From contig NZ_VBSB01000035.1 of the NCBI RefSeq assembly GCF_013337765.1, positions 372,001 through 436,000 on the forward strand: 64,000 bases of DNA. Direction: 5' to 3'. Positions 14,857-23,236 of this stretch are shown here, piece after piece. The first letter of the stretch is position 1. Each line of letters opens with the position of its first letter. The position numbers were made by a program, and so were the translations under genes. This DNA is from Mycolicibacterium sphagni. GTDB taxonomy: Bacteria > Actinomycetota > Actinomycetes > Mycobacteriales > Mycobacteriaceae. The notes under the pieces were generated by a model. It was not told the origin of the DNA and ran no database searches. It saw only the letters and a program-made list of their open reading frames with translations.

Positions 14857-16172
14857 CGCAGGTGCATGATGCTGAGTCCGAGTTGCTCGGGCGCCTGCAT
14901 GACGGCTCGCTGACCGAGATCGAGGTGGCTTGGAGCGACCCCTTCGGCCACGCCGCCGGAAAGCGGATCCCGGCAAAGCAATTCATCGACCGCGCCAAGC
15001 ACGGATTCGCGTTCTGCGAGGCGGCCCTCGGATGGAACACCGACGGTACCGTGATCGACGGGCTGCGGCTGACCAACTGGGACGACGGGTATCCCGACGT
15101 GCACGCCATCCCGGACTTCTCGACATACAAACCACTGCCGTGGCGTGCCGGTGTGGGCCACGTGATTTCGGACATTGTCCGCCCGGACGGCACGCCATCG
15201 CTGCTCGACCCGCGCGGGGTGCTGCGCCGGGTGATCGCGCGGCTGGGTTCGCTCGGCTACACCGCAAAGATCGGCGTCGAGTTCGAGTTCTATCTGCTGC
15301 AACCCGACGGCTCTCCGATCCAGAACGAGATCCAGGCCTACTCATTGCAGAATGCCAACGGCCTGGACCCGCTGCTCTCCGATCTGCATGAGACCCTCGG
15401 TGAGTTCACCCGATTGGAGGGCGTGCAGACCGAGTACGGGCCAGGCCAGGTGGAGACCAACCTGGTGTACACCGACGCGTTGGCCGCCGCCGATGATGGC
15501 GCCCGACTGAAGTACGCCACCAAGGAAGTCGCCCGCAAGCACGGCAAGGTGGCCAGCTTCATGCCCAAGCCGTTCTCCGAGCACTCGGGAAGCTCGGCGC
15601 ACCTGCACATCTCACTGTGGCGCGGCGACGAACCCGCGTTCGCCCCTGTCGAGGGCCATGAGGGTGAGCTGACGCTGCTCGCCATCGCCGGCCTGCTCGA
15701 GCACCTTCCTGCGATCACCTTGTTCGGGGCGCATTCGGTCAACGCCTACCGGCGCTACACCCCGGACTCGTTCGCCCCCGACACCGTGAACTGGAGCCGG
15801 GACAACCGCAGCGCGGCCATCCGGTCACTGGTGGAGGAGTCGCCGGGTGCGTCGCGCATCGAATTACGTTCGGGGGCTTCGGATGCCAACCCCTACTGGC
15901 TGATCGCCTCGGCGTTGGCCGCCGTGGTGGCTGGTCTGGAAGCCGGCCGCCCGCCGACGCGCGCCGGCACCGGCAACCTGTACGGCAAGGGCTCGCCCCT
16001 GCCGGACTCGCTGGGCACCGCGCTGGCGCTGACCGAGCAGGACGACACGATCCTGGAGATCCTCGGGCGCGACTCGGTGCTCGACTTCGTCTCACTCGCC
16101 CGCAGCGAATGGCAGGCCTACACCAGTCACGTCAGTGACTGGGAGCGGCACCGCTACCTGACCACGTCATGA
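14853..16172 (+). CDS. Glutamine-synthetase-family ligase (gamma-glutamyl ligase-like)
   Basis: 439 aa, the size of PuuA/IpuC-type ligases. GS-fold landmarks are present: GVEFEFYL and QTEYGPGQVETNL carry metal-binding Glu residues, GSSAHLHISLW has the ATP-site His, and NRSAAIR plus ASDANPYW follow as in gamma-glutamyl ligases. Enzymes of this group join glutamate to amines, not only ammonia. The GTG start has a GAGGAGG site at about 8 nt. It heads an operon and overlaps the monooxygenase gene by ATGA. With a sulfonate importer divergent and flavin oxygenases downstream, the substrate may be an amino-sulfur compound; this is inference. It has two Met and one Cys. Confidence 0.8.
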   Translation: MTQVHDAESELLGRLHDGSLTEIEVAWSDPFGHAAGKRIPAKQFIDRAKHGFAFCEAALGWNTDGTVIDGLRLTNWDDGYPDVHAIPDFSTYKPLPWRAGVGHVISDIVRPDGTPSLLDPRGVLRRVIARLGSLGYTAKIGVEFEFYLLQPDGSPIQNEIQAYSLQNANGLDPLLSDLHETLGEFTRLEGVQTEYGPGQVETNLVYTDALAAADDGARLKYATKEVARKHGKVASFMPKPFSEHSGSSAHLHISLWRGDEPAFAPVEGHEGELTLLAIAGLLEHLPAITLFGAHSVNAYRRYTPDSFAPDTVNWSRDNRSAAIRSLVEESPGASRIELRSGASDANPYWLIASALAAVVAGLEAGRPPTRAGTGNLYGKGSPLPDSLGTALALTEQDDTILEILGRDSVLDFVSLARSEWQAYTSHVSDWERHRYLTTS

Positions 16173-17200
16173 GCGGCCCACGGTTCGGGGTGTGGGCGCC
16201 GGTGTACGGCAACCACGGTGCCCGCCTGCACCCCGAAGATCTGCCGGACGCCAGTTACCGGCGCACCCGCGATCTGCTTGTCCATGCCGAAAATCGTGGC
16301 TATGACGCAACATTGGTGGCCCAGCACGTCATCCATCCCAGCGACACCGAGAACGACGTCCTGGAAACCTGGTCCACCCTCGCGGGGTTGGCCGAGGCGA
16401 CGGAGCGAATCGAGCTGATCGGGGCGATCAAGCCGCTGTTGTTCAACCCGCTGGTCTTCGCCAAGATCGCCGCCAACATCGCCGACATCTCCGGGGGCCG
16501 GTTGTCGATCAACGTGGTCAGCGGCTGGTTCCTGCCCGAACTCGAGGCGCTGGGTATCGATCCGCTGGCCCACGACGACCGCTACGCCTACACCCAGGAG
16601 TGGTTGCAGACGGTCCTGGACCTATGGAGCGGCAAACATGTCGATATCACGGGACAGTCAGGGGGACAGCAGGCCGGCCAGCAGGCATTGGTGCGACCGG
16701 TGCCCAAGCCTGTCCCTCCGGTCTACGTCGGCGGCGAATCGGAGCCGGGACGGGCGCTGGGTGCCTCGCACGGTGACGTGTACTTCATCAACGGCAGGCC
16801 CCTCGCCGACACGACCGCTCTCATCGAGGACCTCCGGGCCCGGCCCCGCGACCGCGGACCGTTGCGATTCGGGTTGTCGGCCTTCGTGATTGCCCGCCCC
16901 ACCGAGGCTGAGGCCAAGGCCGAGGAGGCGCATCTGCAGGCTCTGATCGATGCCGAATCGCGTCCGGAGATCTCCAGCGGCACCGACCCGAACACCGCGA
17001 TGTACAAGGTACTCGCCGGAACTTCGCGCATCGGTTCCAACGGCGGCACGCTGGCCGGCCTGGTCGGCAGCTATGAGCAGGTGATCGAGCGGATCGACGC
17101 CTTCCACGCCGCAGGGATCGAATTGTTCATGCTGCAGTTCCAGCCGATCGAGTCTGAGCTGGACCGCTTCGCCGACCACATCATCAGCCATTACCGCTGA
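16169..17200 (+). CDS. LLM-class FMNH2-dependent monooxygenase (SfnG/SsuD-like)
   Basis: 343 aa. The FGVWAPVYG start, the LIGAIKPLLFNPLVFAKIAANI barrel region and the SINVVSGWFLPELEALGI segment place it among flavin monooxygenases that cleave C-S bonds, such as alkanesulfonate (SsuD) and dimethylsulfone (SfnG) monooxygenases. The product would be sulfite or a sulfinate plus an aldehyde. It overlaps the upstream ligase by ATGA and lies 17 nt before the SfnB-like gene, so all three form one operon. No flavin reductase gene is nearby. It contains no Cys and three Met. Confidence 0.85.
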   Translation: MSGPRFGVWAPVYGNHGARLHPEDLPDASYRRTRDLLVHAENRGYDATLVAQHVIHPSDTENDVLETWSTLAGLAEATERIELIGAIKPLLFNPLVFAKIAANIADISGGRLSINVVSGWFLPELEALGIDPLAHDDRYAYTQEWLQTVLDLWSGKHVDITGQSGGQQAGQQALVRPVPKPVPPVYVGGESEPGRALGASHGDVYFINGRPLADTTALIEDLRARPRDRGPLRFGLSAFVIARPTEAEAKAEEAHLQALIDAESRPEISSGTDPNTAMYKVLAGTSRIGSNGGTLAGLVGSYEQVIERIDAFHAAGIELFMLQFQPIESELDRFADHIISHYR

Positions 17201-17217
17201 AAGGCTGCCAAACGCCC

Positions 17218-18465
17218 ATGACCGCAGAGACTTCTGAAGCGTCCCGCCCGGTGGCGCCGCGCCCGAGGTTCACCAGTGAACCGCTGGAAGGAACGCCGGC
17301 CGAACGACTGGGCCGGCTCACCGCGGTGGTCGAGGACCTGCGTGCGACCGATGCCGCCGCCGAGCGCGACCGGGTACTGCAGTACGACGCTGTCGAGGCA
17401 ATCCGCCGCACCGGTGTGCTGACCCTTCGAGTGCCCGCGCGTTACGGGGGACCGGGTGGCTCGGTGCGGGACGTGCTGACCGCGGTCATCCGGATCGCGC
17501 GCGGCAGTTCCAATGTCGCTCAAGCACTTCGGCCGCACTTCGGTTTCGCCGAACGGCTGCTGAGCAACCGCGCCACCGAAGGCGAACGTGAGGAGTGGTT
17601 CCCGCGGGTCAACGCCGGAGTGATCGTCGGCAACGCGATCACCGACGCGAAAGGTAAGACGCCCGCGGGGGCCGACACCACGCTGCTGGCCGACGGTGAC
17701 GGTGTGTTGCGGCTCAACGGCTACAAGTTCTATTCCACCGGAACACTTTTCGCCGACCTGATCGCGGTGTCGGCGAGCGATGCCGAAGGCCGGGACCTGC
17801 AGGCAATCGTGCCTGTTGACCGCGCCGGAGTCGAATTGTTCGACGACTGGGAGGGTTTCGGCCAGCGCACCACCGCGAGCGGTGGCACCCGGTTCACCAA
17901 TGTCGAGGTCCGCCCGCACGAGGTGACCACCGTGTCCGACGGTAAGCATCTGGGCCACAGCACCGCGTTCCTGCAGCTGTATCTGGCTGCGGTGGCAGCC
18001 GGTATCGCGGCAGCCGCGCGCGACGACGCCGTCTGGTACGTGCAGAACAAGGCGCGTCCGGCATCGCATTCACTGGCCGACACCGCCGCAGGCGATCCGT
18101 TCACCCTGCAGGCGGTCGGCGAGATCGCCGCGAATGCGTCTGCCGCCGAGGCGCTCGTGCTGGGCGCCGCCGACGCACTCGACGCGGTGGTGGATTCCGG
18201 CCGTATCGGCGACGCCGACGAACTGGCCCGGGTGGCGATCGTCGTCGCCGAGGCACAGCTGGTCGCCGAACGGCTCACCCTGGTCGCGGCCGAGCGGCTC
18301 TTCGACACCGGCGGGGCGTCAGCCACTGCACGCGCACTCAACCTCGACCGGCACTGGCGCAACGTCCGCACAGTCGCCACCCACAATCCGCTGGCCTACA
18401 AGGCCCACGCGGCAGGCAACTACGTCGTCAACGGAGTGTGGCCGCCGGCCAACGGCTACTTCTGA
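17218..18465 (+). CDS. SfnB/DszC-type acyl-CoA-dehydrogenase-fold sulfur-acquisition oxidoreductase
   Basis: 415 aa. The acyl-CoA dehydrogenase fold is recognisable, and the end LDRHWRNVRTVATHNP followed by KAHAAGNYVVNG is characteristic of SfnB/DszC-type flavin monooxygenases that act on organosulfur compounds. DWEGFGQRTTASGG is another family hallmark. The protein contains no cysteine and no methionine other than the initiator. It is the third gene of the ligase-monooxygenase operon and ends directly against the convergent DUF2237 gene, where the sulfur-poor composition stops. The substrate is unknown; a sulfone, sulfinate or sulfonate is likely. Confidence 0.87.
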   Translation: MTAETSEASRPVAPRPRFTSEPLEGTPAERLGRLTAVVEDLRATDAAAERDRVLQYDAVEAIRRTGVLTLRVPARYGGPGGSVRDVLTAVIRIARGSSNVAQALRPHFGFAERLLSNRATEGEREEWFPRVNAGVIVGNAITDAKGKTPAGADTTLLADGDGVLRLNGYKFYSTGTLFADLIAVSASDAEGRDLQAIVPVDRAGVELFDDWEGFGQRTTASGGTRFTNVEVRPHEVTTVSDGKHLGHSTAFLQLYLAAVAAGIAAAARDDAVWYVQNKARPASHSLADTAAGDPFTLQAVGEIAANASAAEALVLGAADALDAVVDSGRIGDADELARVAIVVAEAQLVAERLTLVAAERLFDTGGASATARALNLDRHWRNVRTVATHNPLAYKAHAAGNYVVNGVWPPANGYF

Positions 18466-18852
18466 TCACAGGCTGCCGATATCGTCGGGCACATCGACGG
18501 CGTACTCCTGCAACGTCTCCAGCGGGACCACCTCCAGGGTCCGCTCGTGGGTGCAGGCCAGCACCACCGGCGCCGCATGACCGTCGGTATGGGCGCGCAG
18601 CCAATTGAGCGCCGTCACACACCACCGGTCGCCGGGCGTCAGGCCCGGGAACCGATACTGCGGCATCGGGGTCGCCAGGTCGTTGCCGATCGAGCGCTGA
18701 TGCTCGAGGAACTCGGCGGTCACCACCGCGCAGATGGTGTGCCGGCCGGCATCCTCCGGGCCCGTCGAACAGCAGCCGTCGCGATAGAAACCCGTCATCG
18801 GGTCGGTTCCGCACGGTTCAAGGGGACCGCCCAGCACATTGCGATCAGCCAT
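18466..18852 (-). CDS. DUF2237-family small protein
   Basis: 128 aa, the usual size of DUF2237 proteins, with the motifs NVLGGPLEPCGTDPMTGFYRDG and DRWCVTALNW (the first one abbreviated here from a longer run). It carries six Cys and three Met, in sharp contrast with the sulfur-poor neighbours. The inner ATG was chosen because the upstream 44 codons are low-complexity and unconserved in appearance. The stop abuts the stop of the convergent SfnB-like gene. The function of the family is unknown. It may belong to the leftward-reading group that begins with the HxlR regulator, 70 nt behind the membrane protein gene. Confidence 0.75.
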   Translation of the reverse strand: MADRNVLGGPLEPCGTDPMTGFYRDGCCSTGPEDAGRHTICAVVTAEFLEHQRSIGNDLATPMPQYRFPGLTPGDRWCVTALNWLRAHTDGHAAPVVLACTHERTLEVVPLETLQEYAVDVPDDIGSL

Positions 18853-18922
18853 CGTGTCAGTATCCCGTGCTGCGGGAAGCGATGGGGCTCGTCCGCCGTT
18901 TTTGGCCGCGAGGAGTCCCTCC

Positions 18923-19636
18923 TCACTCGGTGGGGAGGGACCTTTCTTCGTTCCGGCCACGCCGACGCCACCCGCGATACCCACGGTGGGCCGCGAACGC
19001 TCCGATGATCGCGGTGATACACCAGATCACGACCGCGACGTAGGCCAGCGGTGAGGACAGATCCGAGATCGACGCCCCCAGTGCGGTGTACACGAAGGCC
19101 CGCGGCGCGGATCCGATGAAGGCTCCGATCGCCATCTGCCACAACGGCATTCCGAACGCGCCGAATGCGTAGGACGCCATTGCGTCGGAGATACCCGGCA
19201 CGAACCGCTGACCAACGACCGCCCACAATCCGCGGCGCCGGATCTGCGCGTCGATGCGTGCGGACCAGTCGGCCCCGAGCAAGACCCGGGCGCTGTCCCG
19301 GCCGGCTCGCCGGCCGAGCAGCGCGGCGATGATCGCCGTCGTGACCGTCGAACCCAGGGTGACGAACGTGCCGAGCAGGGGCCCGAACAACACACCGCTG
19401 CCGGCGGCCAGCAGCGGGCCCGGCACGAATACCGCGGCCAGTACCGCCGAAACCGCCAGATAGACCAGGGGAGCCAGCGGTCCGGTTGCGGCCACCGCAT
19501 CGCGAACCTGCCCGACGTCGATCACCCGGGACACTGCCACCAGATAGAACAGCCCCAGCAGGAAGCCGACGAACAGTCCGAGCCGCAGGATATGAGGCCA
19601 CCGGCGGGCTAGCGGCGGATCGGTGTTATCGGCCAT
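18923..19636 (-). CDS. TVP38/TMEM64 (VTT/DedA-like) membrane protein
   Basis: 237 aa with about five hydrophobic segments. The VTT-domain signature is visible: FVPGPLLAAGSGVLFGPLLG, then a reentrant region with GRRAGRD, and QRFVPGISDAMASYAFGAFG. DedA/TVP38 proteins act as membrane lipid scramblases or flippases and affect envelope homeostasis. The gene starts immediately after the thioesterase stop with no gap, so it is probably the third gene of an HxlR-thioesterase-TVP38 operon. The C terminus is basic and cytoplasmic. Confidence 0.82.
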   Translation of the reverse strand: MADNTDPPLARRWPHILRLGLFVGFLLGLFYLVAVSRVIDVGQVRDAVAATGPLAPLVYLAVSAVLAAVFVPGPLLAAGSGVLFGPLLGTFVTLGSTVTTAIIAALLGRRAGRDSARVLLGADWSARIDAQIRRRGLWAVVGQRFVPGISDAMASYAFGAFGMPLWQMAIGAFIGSAPRAFVYTALGASISDLSSPLAYVAVVIWCITAIIGAFAAHRGYRGWRRRGRNEERSLPTE

Positions 19637-20446
19637 TCAGTCTTTGTAGTAGACGATCTGATGACTGGTCGCCAGCAGGGTCGCGTCGCGGCCCCAAATC
19701 TGCGCGGTCTGGTCGAAGTAACCGCGGGCGAAGCGCTGGGCATGCGCACTGGCCAGGACGTAGTCGGTGCCCTGTCGGGCCAGCTCGGTGCCGTCGACGT
19801 GGAAGTAGGTCGTCAGCGAGATCGTGCCCGCCGGCAGCATGCGCCCGCGGCGCAGAAACACCCTCGGGTAGAACACATCACTGAGCGCGCTCAGCGCGGC
19901 GAAGTCGAGTGCGCGGGCGGGGCGTTGGCGCACCCACAATGTCGTCGTGGACGACGAGCTTTCGGCAGGCTCGGTCGGCACCGCGCCGTCGACGTAGTGC
20001 ATGTCGTAATTGCGCATCCACGGAACAGGCCCGGGAAGCGTTGTGTGCGTGGGGCTCTCGGGATCCGGCACCGTCGGCATCGTGACTTCGGTGTCGGACC
20101 AGGCATCGCGACGGACGCCGAAGACAGCGGTGGCGGTGGTGGTCAGCCCGTGGTCCTGGGCCACTTCGGCGGTCCAGTGCTGGTTGGTTCGGTTGGTGCG
20201 GGCGGCGCGCACGGTGATATCGAAACTGCCATCGGTGACCGGCGCCAGATAGTTGACGGTCAACGCGACGGGTTCACCGATTCGATCCGGGTGGCGTTCG
20301 ATCGCGCGGATGATCGCCGCCGCCGTCACGCCGCCGAACGGCCCGACCATATTCGCGTACTCCGGATTGGTCTGCCCGGTGTATTGCCCGATCCCGTTGT
20401 TCGCCAGGTCGATTGCAGTGTCGAACGAATGAAGGGTGGTGGTCAT
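19637..20446 (-). CDS. Acyl-CoA thioesterase, double-hotdog (TesB-like)
   Basis: 269 aa. GQTNPEYANMVGPFGGVTAA and AHAQRFARGYFDQTAQIWGR fit TesB-like double-hotdog thioesterases, which hydrolyse acyl-CoA. The ATG was chosen because it forms an ATGA overlap with the upstream HxlR gene; a longer reading would lie inside that gene. It probably responds to the HxlR regulator. The chain-length preference cannot be read from sequence. Confidence 0.8.
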   Translation of the reverse strand: MTTTLHSFDTAIDLANNGIGQYTGQTNPEYANMVGPFGGVTAAAIIRAIERHPDRIGEPVALTVNYLAPVTDGSFDITVRAARTNRTNQHWTAEVAQDHGLTTTATAVFGVRRDAWSDTEVTMPTVPDPESPTHTTLPGPVPWMRNYDMHYVDGAVPTEPAESSSSTTTLWVRQRPARALDFAALSALSDVFYPRVFLRRGRMLPAGTISLTTYFHVDGTELARQGTDYVLASAHAQRFARGYFDQTAQIWGRDATLLATSHQIVYYKD

Positions 20447-20934
20447 CGGATCGTCTTTCCGGTCGTGGCGGATCGTGCGCCCGGGCCGGGCCGCGGCTCG
20501 GTGTCGTACGCGGTCAGGGGAGCCTGGTCGCCGCTGCATCGCAACGTCAGTTCGACGGCATGTCCGCAGTCTCGGTGGACTACCTCGACGGGAGGCCCGG
20601 CCGGATCGGCCTCCCACTTGTCGCCCCACTGCATCAGTGCGATCACCGCGGGCAGCAGATCGCGGCCCTTGTCGGTCAGCCGGTATTCGTGGCGTTCGCG
20701 TTGGCCCGGCTCCTGATACGGCTCTCGCCGCAGCACGCCGGCGGCGACCAGGGTGCTCAGCCGGTCGGTCAGGACCTGGCGGGGACAGCCGATGCGGGCT
20801 TGGAATCGCTCGAAACGCCGTGCGCCGTAGAACGCCTCACGCAGGACCAGAAGCGTCCACTTTTCGCCGACGACGTCCAGTGCTCGCTTGACCGAACAGT
20901 TTTCGGCGCTGATCTGGTCGCGGACGGCGGACAT
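20443..20934 (-). CDS. HxlR-family winged-helix regulator
   Basis: 163 aa. The N terminus has the HxlR pattern, a Cys near the start (SAENCSVKRAL) followed by DVVGEKWTLLVLREAFYGA and FERFQARIGCPRQVLTDRLS, a MarR-like DNA-binding wing, and RHEYRLTDKGRDLLP. The cysteines at about residues 13 and 50 could sense redox or electrophiles, as in related regulators. It is first in an operon with a thioesterase and a membrane protein. An inverted repeat 17 nt upstream of its start suggests autoregulation. Confidence 0.88.
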   Translation of the reverse strand: MSAVRDQISAENCSVKRALDVVGEKWTLLVLREAFYGARRFERFQARIGCPRQVLTDRLSTLVAAGVLRREPYQEPGQRERHEYRLTDKGRDLLPAVIALMQWGDKWEADPAGPPVEVVHRDCGHAVELTLRCSGDQAPLTAYDTEPRPGPGARSATTGKTIR

Positions 20935-20950
20935 GGTCGCCAGCCTAGCA

Positions 20951-20969
20951 GAGTCTGAATTCTGGACTC
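20951..20969. promoter_or_regulatory. Inverted repeat upstream of the HxlR operon
   Basis: GAGTC-N9-GACTC, with a TGAATTC-containing centre, sits 17 nt before the regulator start. Half-site spacing and position fit a winged-helix operator. Confidence 0.45.
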
Positions 20970-21009
20970 AGATACGCCGCGAACGCCACTCAAGGACGTT
21001 CGGGGTGGA

Positions 21010-22653
21010 CTAGACCAGCGTGGACTTCAGCGAGGACAGGTCGGTCTTCATCAGGACGACGTTGTAGTTGCCCCACAGCGACATGTTCCAGTACAGGGTG
21101 CTGTCGTCGGGATTGCCGTTGCTGTCGACCAGCTTTCCGGTGCCCGACCACGGGTGAATCATCGGCGCGTACAGCCCCGGGTACGTCGCCGAGGTCGCCA
21201 CTGTGATCGGCGCCGACCACTGGCCATTGGGTTCGTCGGCATAGCGGAGCTTGACGTTGTTGTTGCCGTCGCCGTACATCATCACGTACTTGCCCAGATA
21301 GTCGTTGTACTGAACCGACATCTCGCTGACGTTCCCACCGGTCTTGGCGCCGAAGAGGCCGCCGAGCATTCCGCCCAACACCTTGGGGTTGTTGGCCCAG
21401 TCGATGATGGGCCCGAAAAGGCCTGCGGAATGGGTGGAATCGCCGATGATCGGAGTGGCGGCGACGGGCTTGCCGGTCACCCAGTCTTTTCCGTTCCAGT
21501 ACTGGTACTTGGCGAGGTTGTTGACATCGTCGACCGCGACTCGGGACAGGTACGCCGAGCCTGCGCGTCCCGACGGCGTGCCGAACGCGTAGAGGTACTG
21601 GGTATCTCCCTCGGCGACCTGGTCGGCCGGCTCCAGGACGTACGCCGCCTGCTGGAAATTCTGGTTGCCGGGGACGTACGCGTGCGACGAGCCGAACCAG
21701 CTGGCCGAGCGGATGGTCGAGGGCACCAGCACCCACTTGTCGGTGTCCGGGTTGTACATCGAGATCGCCGAGTAGTTGGTGGTCCACCGGCCCGGGGTGT
21801 CCCAGGACTTGACCGACATGTAGTTGACGTACTGCTCGTTGTTCACCGAGATGGCCGAGGTCGGGATGATCGTCACCTCGGAGTTGAAGAACGGGAACAG
21901 CGCAGACGAAGAGCTCGGGATGAACTGGTAGGCGTAGCCGGTCTGCAGCACGGTCAGGCCGTTGGTGAGGTTCTTGTCCTGGCTGAGCAGCAGAACGTTC
22001 GAGCGCCAGTCGCCGGTCATGTTCGGCCCGCTGAAGGTGTCACCGAACGCCAGCTGAATGTTGCCGGTCAGTCCGTTCTCCCACATGATCCCGAGGTCGG
22101 TGCCCCAGATCCCGAAGCCCTTGGTGTTGTTGGTCTGCGGCCAGCCGATACCCGGATAGGCGGTGTTGGACTGGCCCGTCACCCAGCCGACCGGATACGA
22201 CGGGATGGTGGTCGGTGCCGCGGTCGTCACGGCGGCGGTCGAGATCGTCGCGGCCCCGGAAACCGACGCGGCCGCGGGTGTCACGCGCTGGCGTCGCCCG
22301 GAGGACGCCAGTCCCGACGGGGCGGCGACGACGGGGGAGTCGCTCGCGATCGTCACTTTCGCCGCGGGTTTCGTGGCGGCCTCGGGCGTCGCCGCGGCGG
22401 CGGCCGCAGGGGCCTTGGCCGAGCGCGCGGTGGCCTTGTTCGTGGTGCGGGCCGAAGAGGCCGCGGGCTTAGTCGCTTTGGGGGAGGACCCGGTGCTCGA
22501 TGAACTGTGCGTCGAGGAGTCCGAACCGCCGGAATCGGAGGTCTCTGCCCACGCCGCACCGGCACCGGCGAGGATCGCTACGCCTACTCCCAGACCCACC
22601 GCCAGCCCGCCGATGCGGCCCACATACGCCGAGGCATTCTTCGTCGAACTCAT
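21010..22653 (-). CDS. Secreted DUF4185 protein, probable endo-D-arabinanase family (GH183)
   Basis: 547 aa. Residues 1-33 form a signal peptide (LAVGLGVGVAILAGAGAAWA), followed by a low-complexity Ser/Thr/Ala/Lys linker to about residue 150. The remainder is a DUF4185 beta-propeller: GWPQTNNTKGFGIWGTDLGI, QLAFGDTFSG, WRSNVLLLS and, near the end, YPGLYAPMIHPW. DUF4185 has been linked to endo-D-arabinanase activity (GH183), so the protein may trim cell-wall arabinan. The ATG has a GGGGAG site 6 nt upstream. No catalytic assignment was attempted beyond the fold. It stands alone on the minus strand. Confidence 0.75.
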   Translation of the reverse strand: MSSTKNASAYVGRIGGLAVGLGVGVAILAGAGAAWAETSDSGGSDSSTHSSSSTGSSPKATKPAASSARTTNKATARSAKAPAAAAAATPEAATKPAAKVTIASDSPVVAAPSGLASSGRRQRVTPAAASVSGAATISTAAVTTAAPTTIPSYPVGWVTGQSNTAYPGIGWPQTNNTKGFGIWGTDLGIMWENGLTGNIQLAFGDTFSGPNMTGDWRSNVLLLSQDKNLTNGLTVLQTGYAYQFIPSSSSALFPFFNSEVTIIPTSAISVNNEQYVNYMSVKSWDTPGRWTTNYSAISMYNPDTDKWVLVPSTIRSASWFGSSHAYVPGNQNFQQAAYVLEPADQVAEGDTQYLYAFGTPSGRAGSAYLSRVAVDDVNNLAKYQYWNGKDWVTGKPVAATPIIGDSTHSAGLFGPIIDWANNPKVLGGMLGGLFGAKTGGNVSEMSVQYNDYLGKYVMMYGDGNNNVKLRYADEPNGQWSAPITVATSATYPGLYAPMIHPWSGTGKLVDSNGNPDDSTLYWNMSLWGNYNVVLMKTDLSSLKSTLV

Positions 22654-22957
22654 CGCTTCTCCCCTTGGTATTGAGCTGACGGTACCGCATCTGGCAAACC
22701 TCATGGCTCACTCTCGTCACGAGTGGCGCAAACAAATTCCCCGGTCAAGCGATCGCGAGATGCCAGCGCGCCTATGCGATCACGGCTCGGGGGCCCAGAC
22801 GTCGGCGAATCGTAATGTGACCGTGACTCCGCCGCGAGGAAACTCTTCGTATTGCCATGGATGTCAATTTCTGGCAAGATCTCGTTCTCGAACAGGCATT
22901 CAGGCCTATCTAAGGCCCCCGGCGAGGGCGAGTTCGCCACTTCTGAAAAGGAATCTC
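22654..22957. other. 304-nt divergent intergenic region
   Basis: This gap separates the divergent DUF4185 and lipoprotein genes and must hold both promoters. A TATCTA element near 22910-22915 is a possible -10 for the plus-strand gene. CACTC-N7-GAGTG near 22710-22730 is a weak inverted repeat. No convincing ORF or RNA gene is seen. Confidence 0.4.
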
Positions 22958-23236
22958 ATGAATTCGCCCTATATCCCTGCCCGTGTTGCCGCCGTTATCG
23001 GTGGCGCCGCACTCGTCACCATGGCTTCGTTCGTCGCGTCGTGCAGCAAGACCGAGAACCAGGCTCCATCCACCTCCACGGTCGCTCCGACGACGACGAG
23101 CAGTCCGTCGGCGACGCCCACCGAGAAGGTGCTCAGCCCCACCGATGGCAACAAGTTCAGCCCGACGGTGATGGCACCTCCGGCGCCGACCGAGTCGGGC
23201 GGCAACCACCATCACGGTCTCAACGGGACGTCGTAA
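22958..23236 (+). CDS. Small Thr/Ser/Pro-rich lipoprotein
   Basis: 92 aa. The signal peptide ends in a lipobox (VASC, Cys at residue 29), so the protein should be lipid-anchored. The mature part is a disordered Thr/Ser/Pro linker ending in a His-rich tail (GGNHHHGLNG). The ATG follows AAAAGGAAT. The last 17 nt overlap the convergent SRPBCC gene. The His cluster could bind metal, but there is no domain to assign. It was embedded in a longer open frame antisense to DUF4185 that is not coding. Confidence 0.75.
   Translation: MNSPYIPARVAAVIGGAALVTMASFVASCSKTENQAPSTSTVAPTTTSSPSATPTEKVLSPTDGNKFSPTVMAPPAPTESGGNHHHGLNGTS

Noticed and set aside
21154..22503. 449-codon plus-strand frame opposite DUF4185
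   Set aside because: Arg/Gly/Val-rich shadow; the minus frame has a signal peptide and a clear domain.
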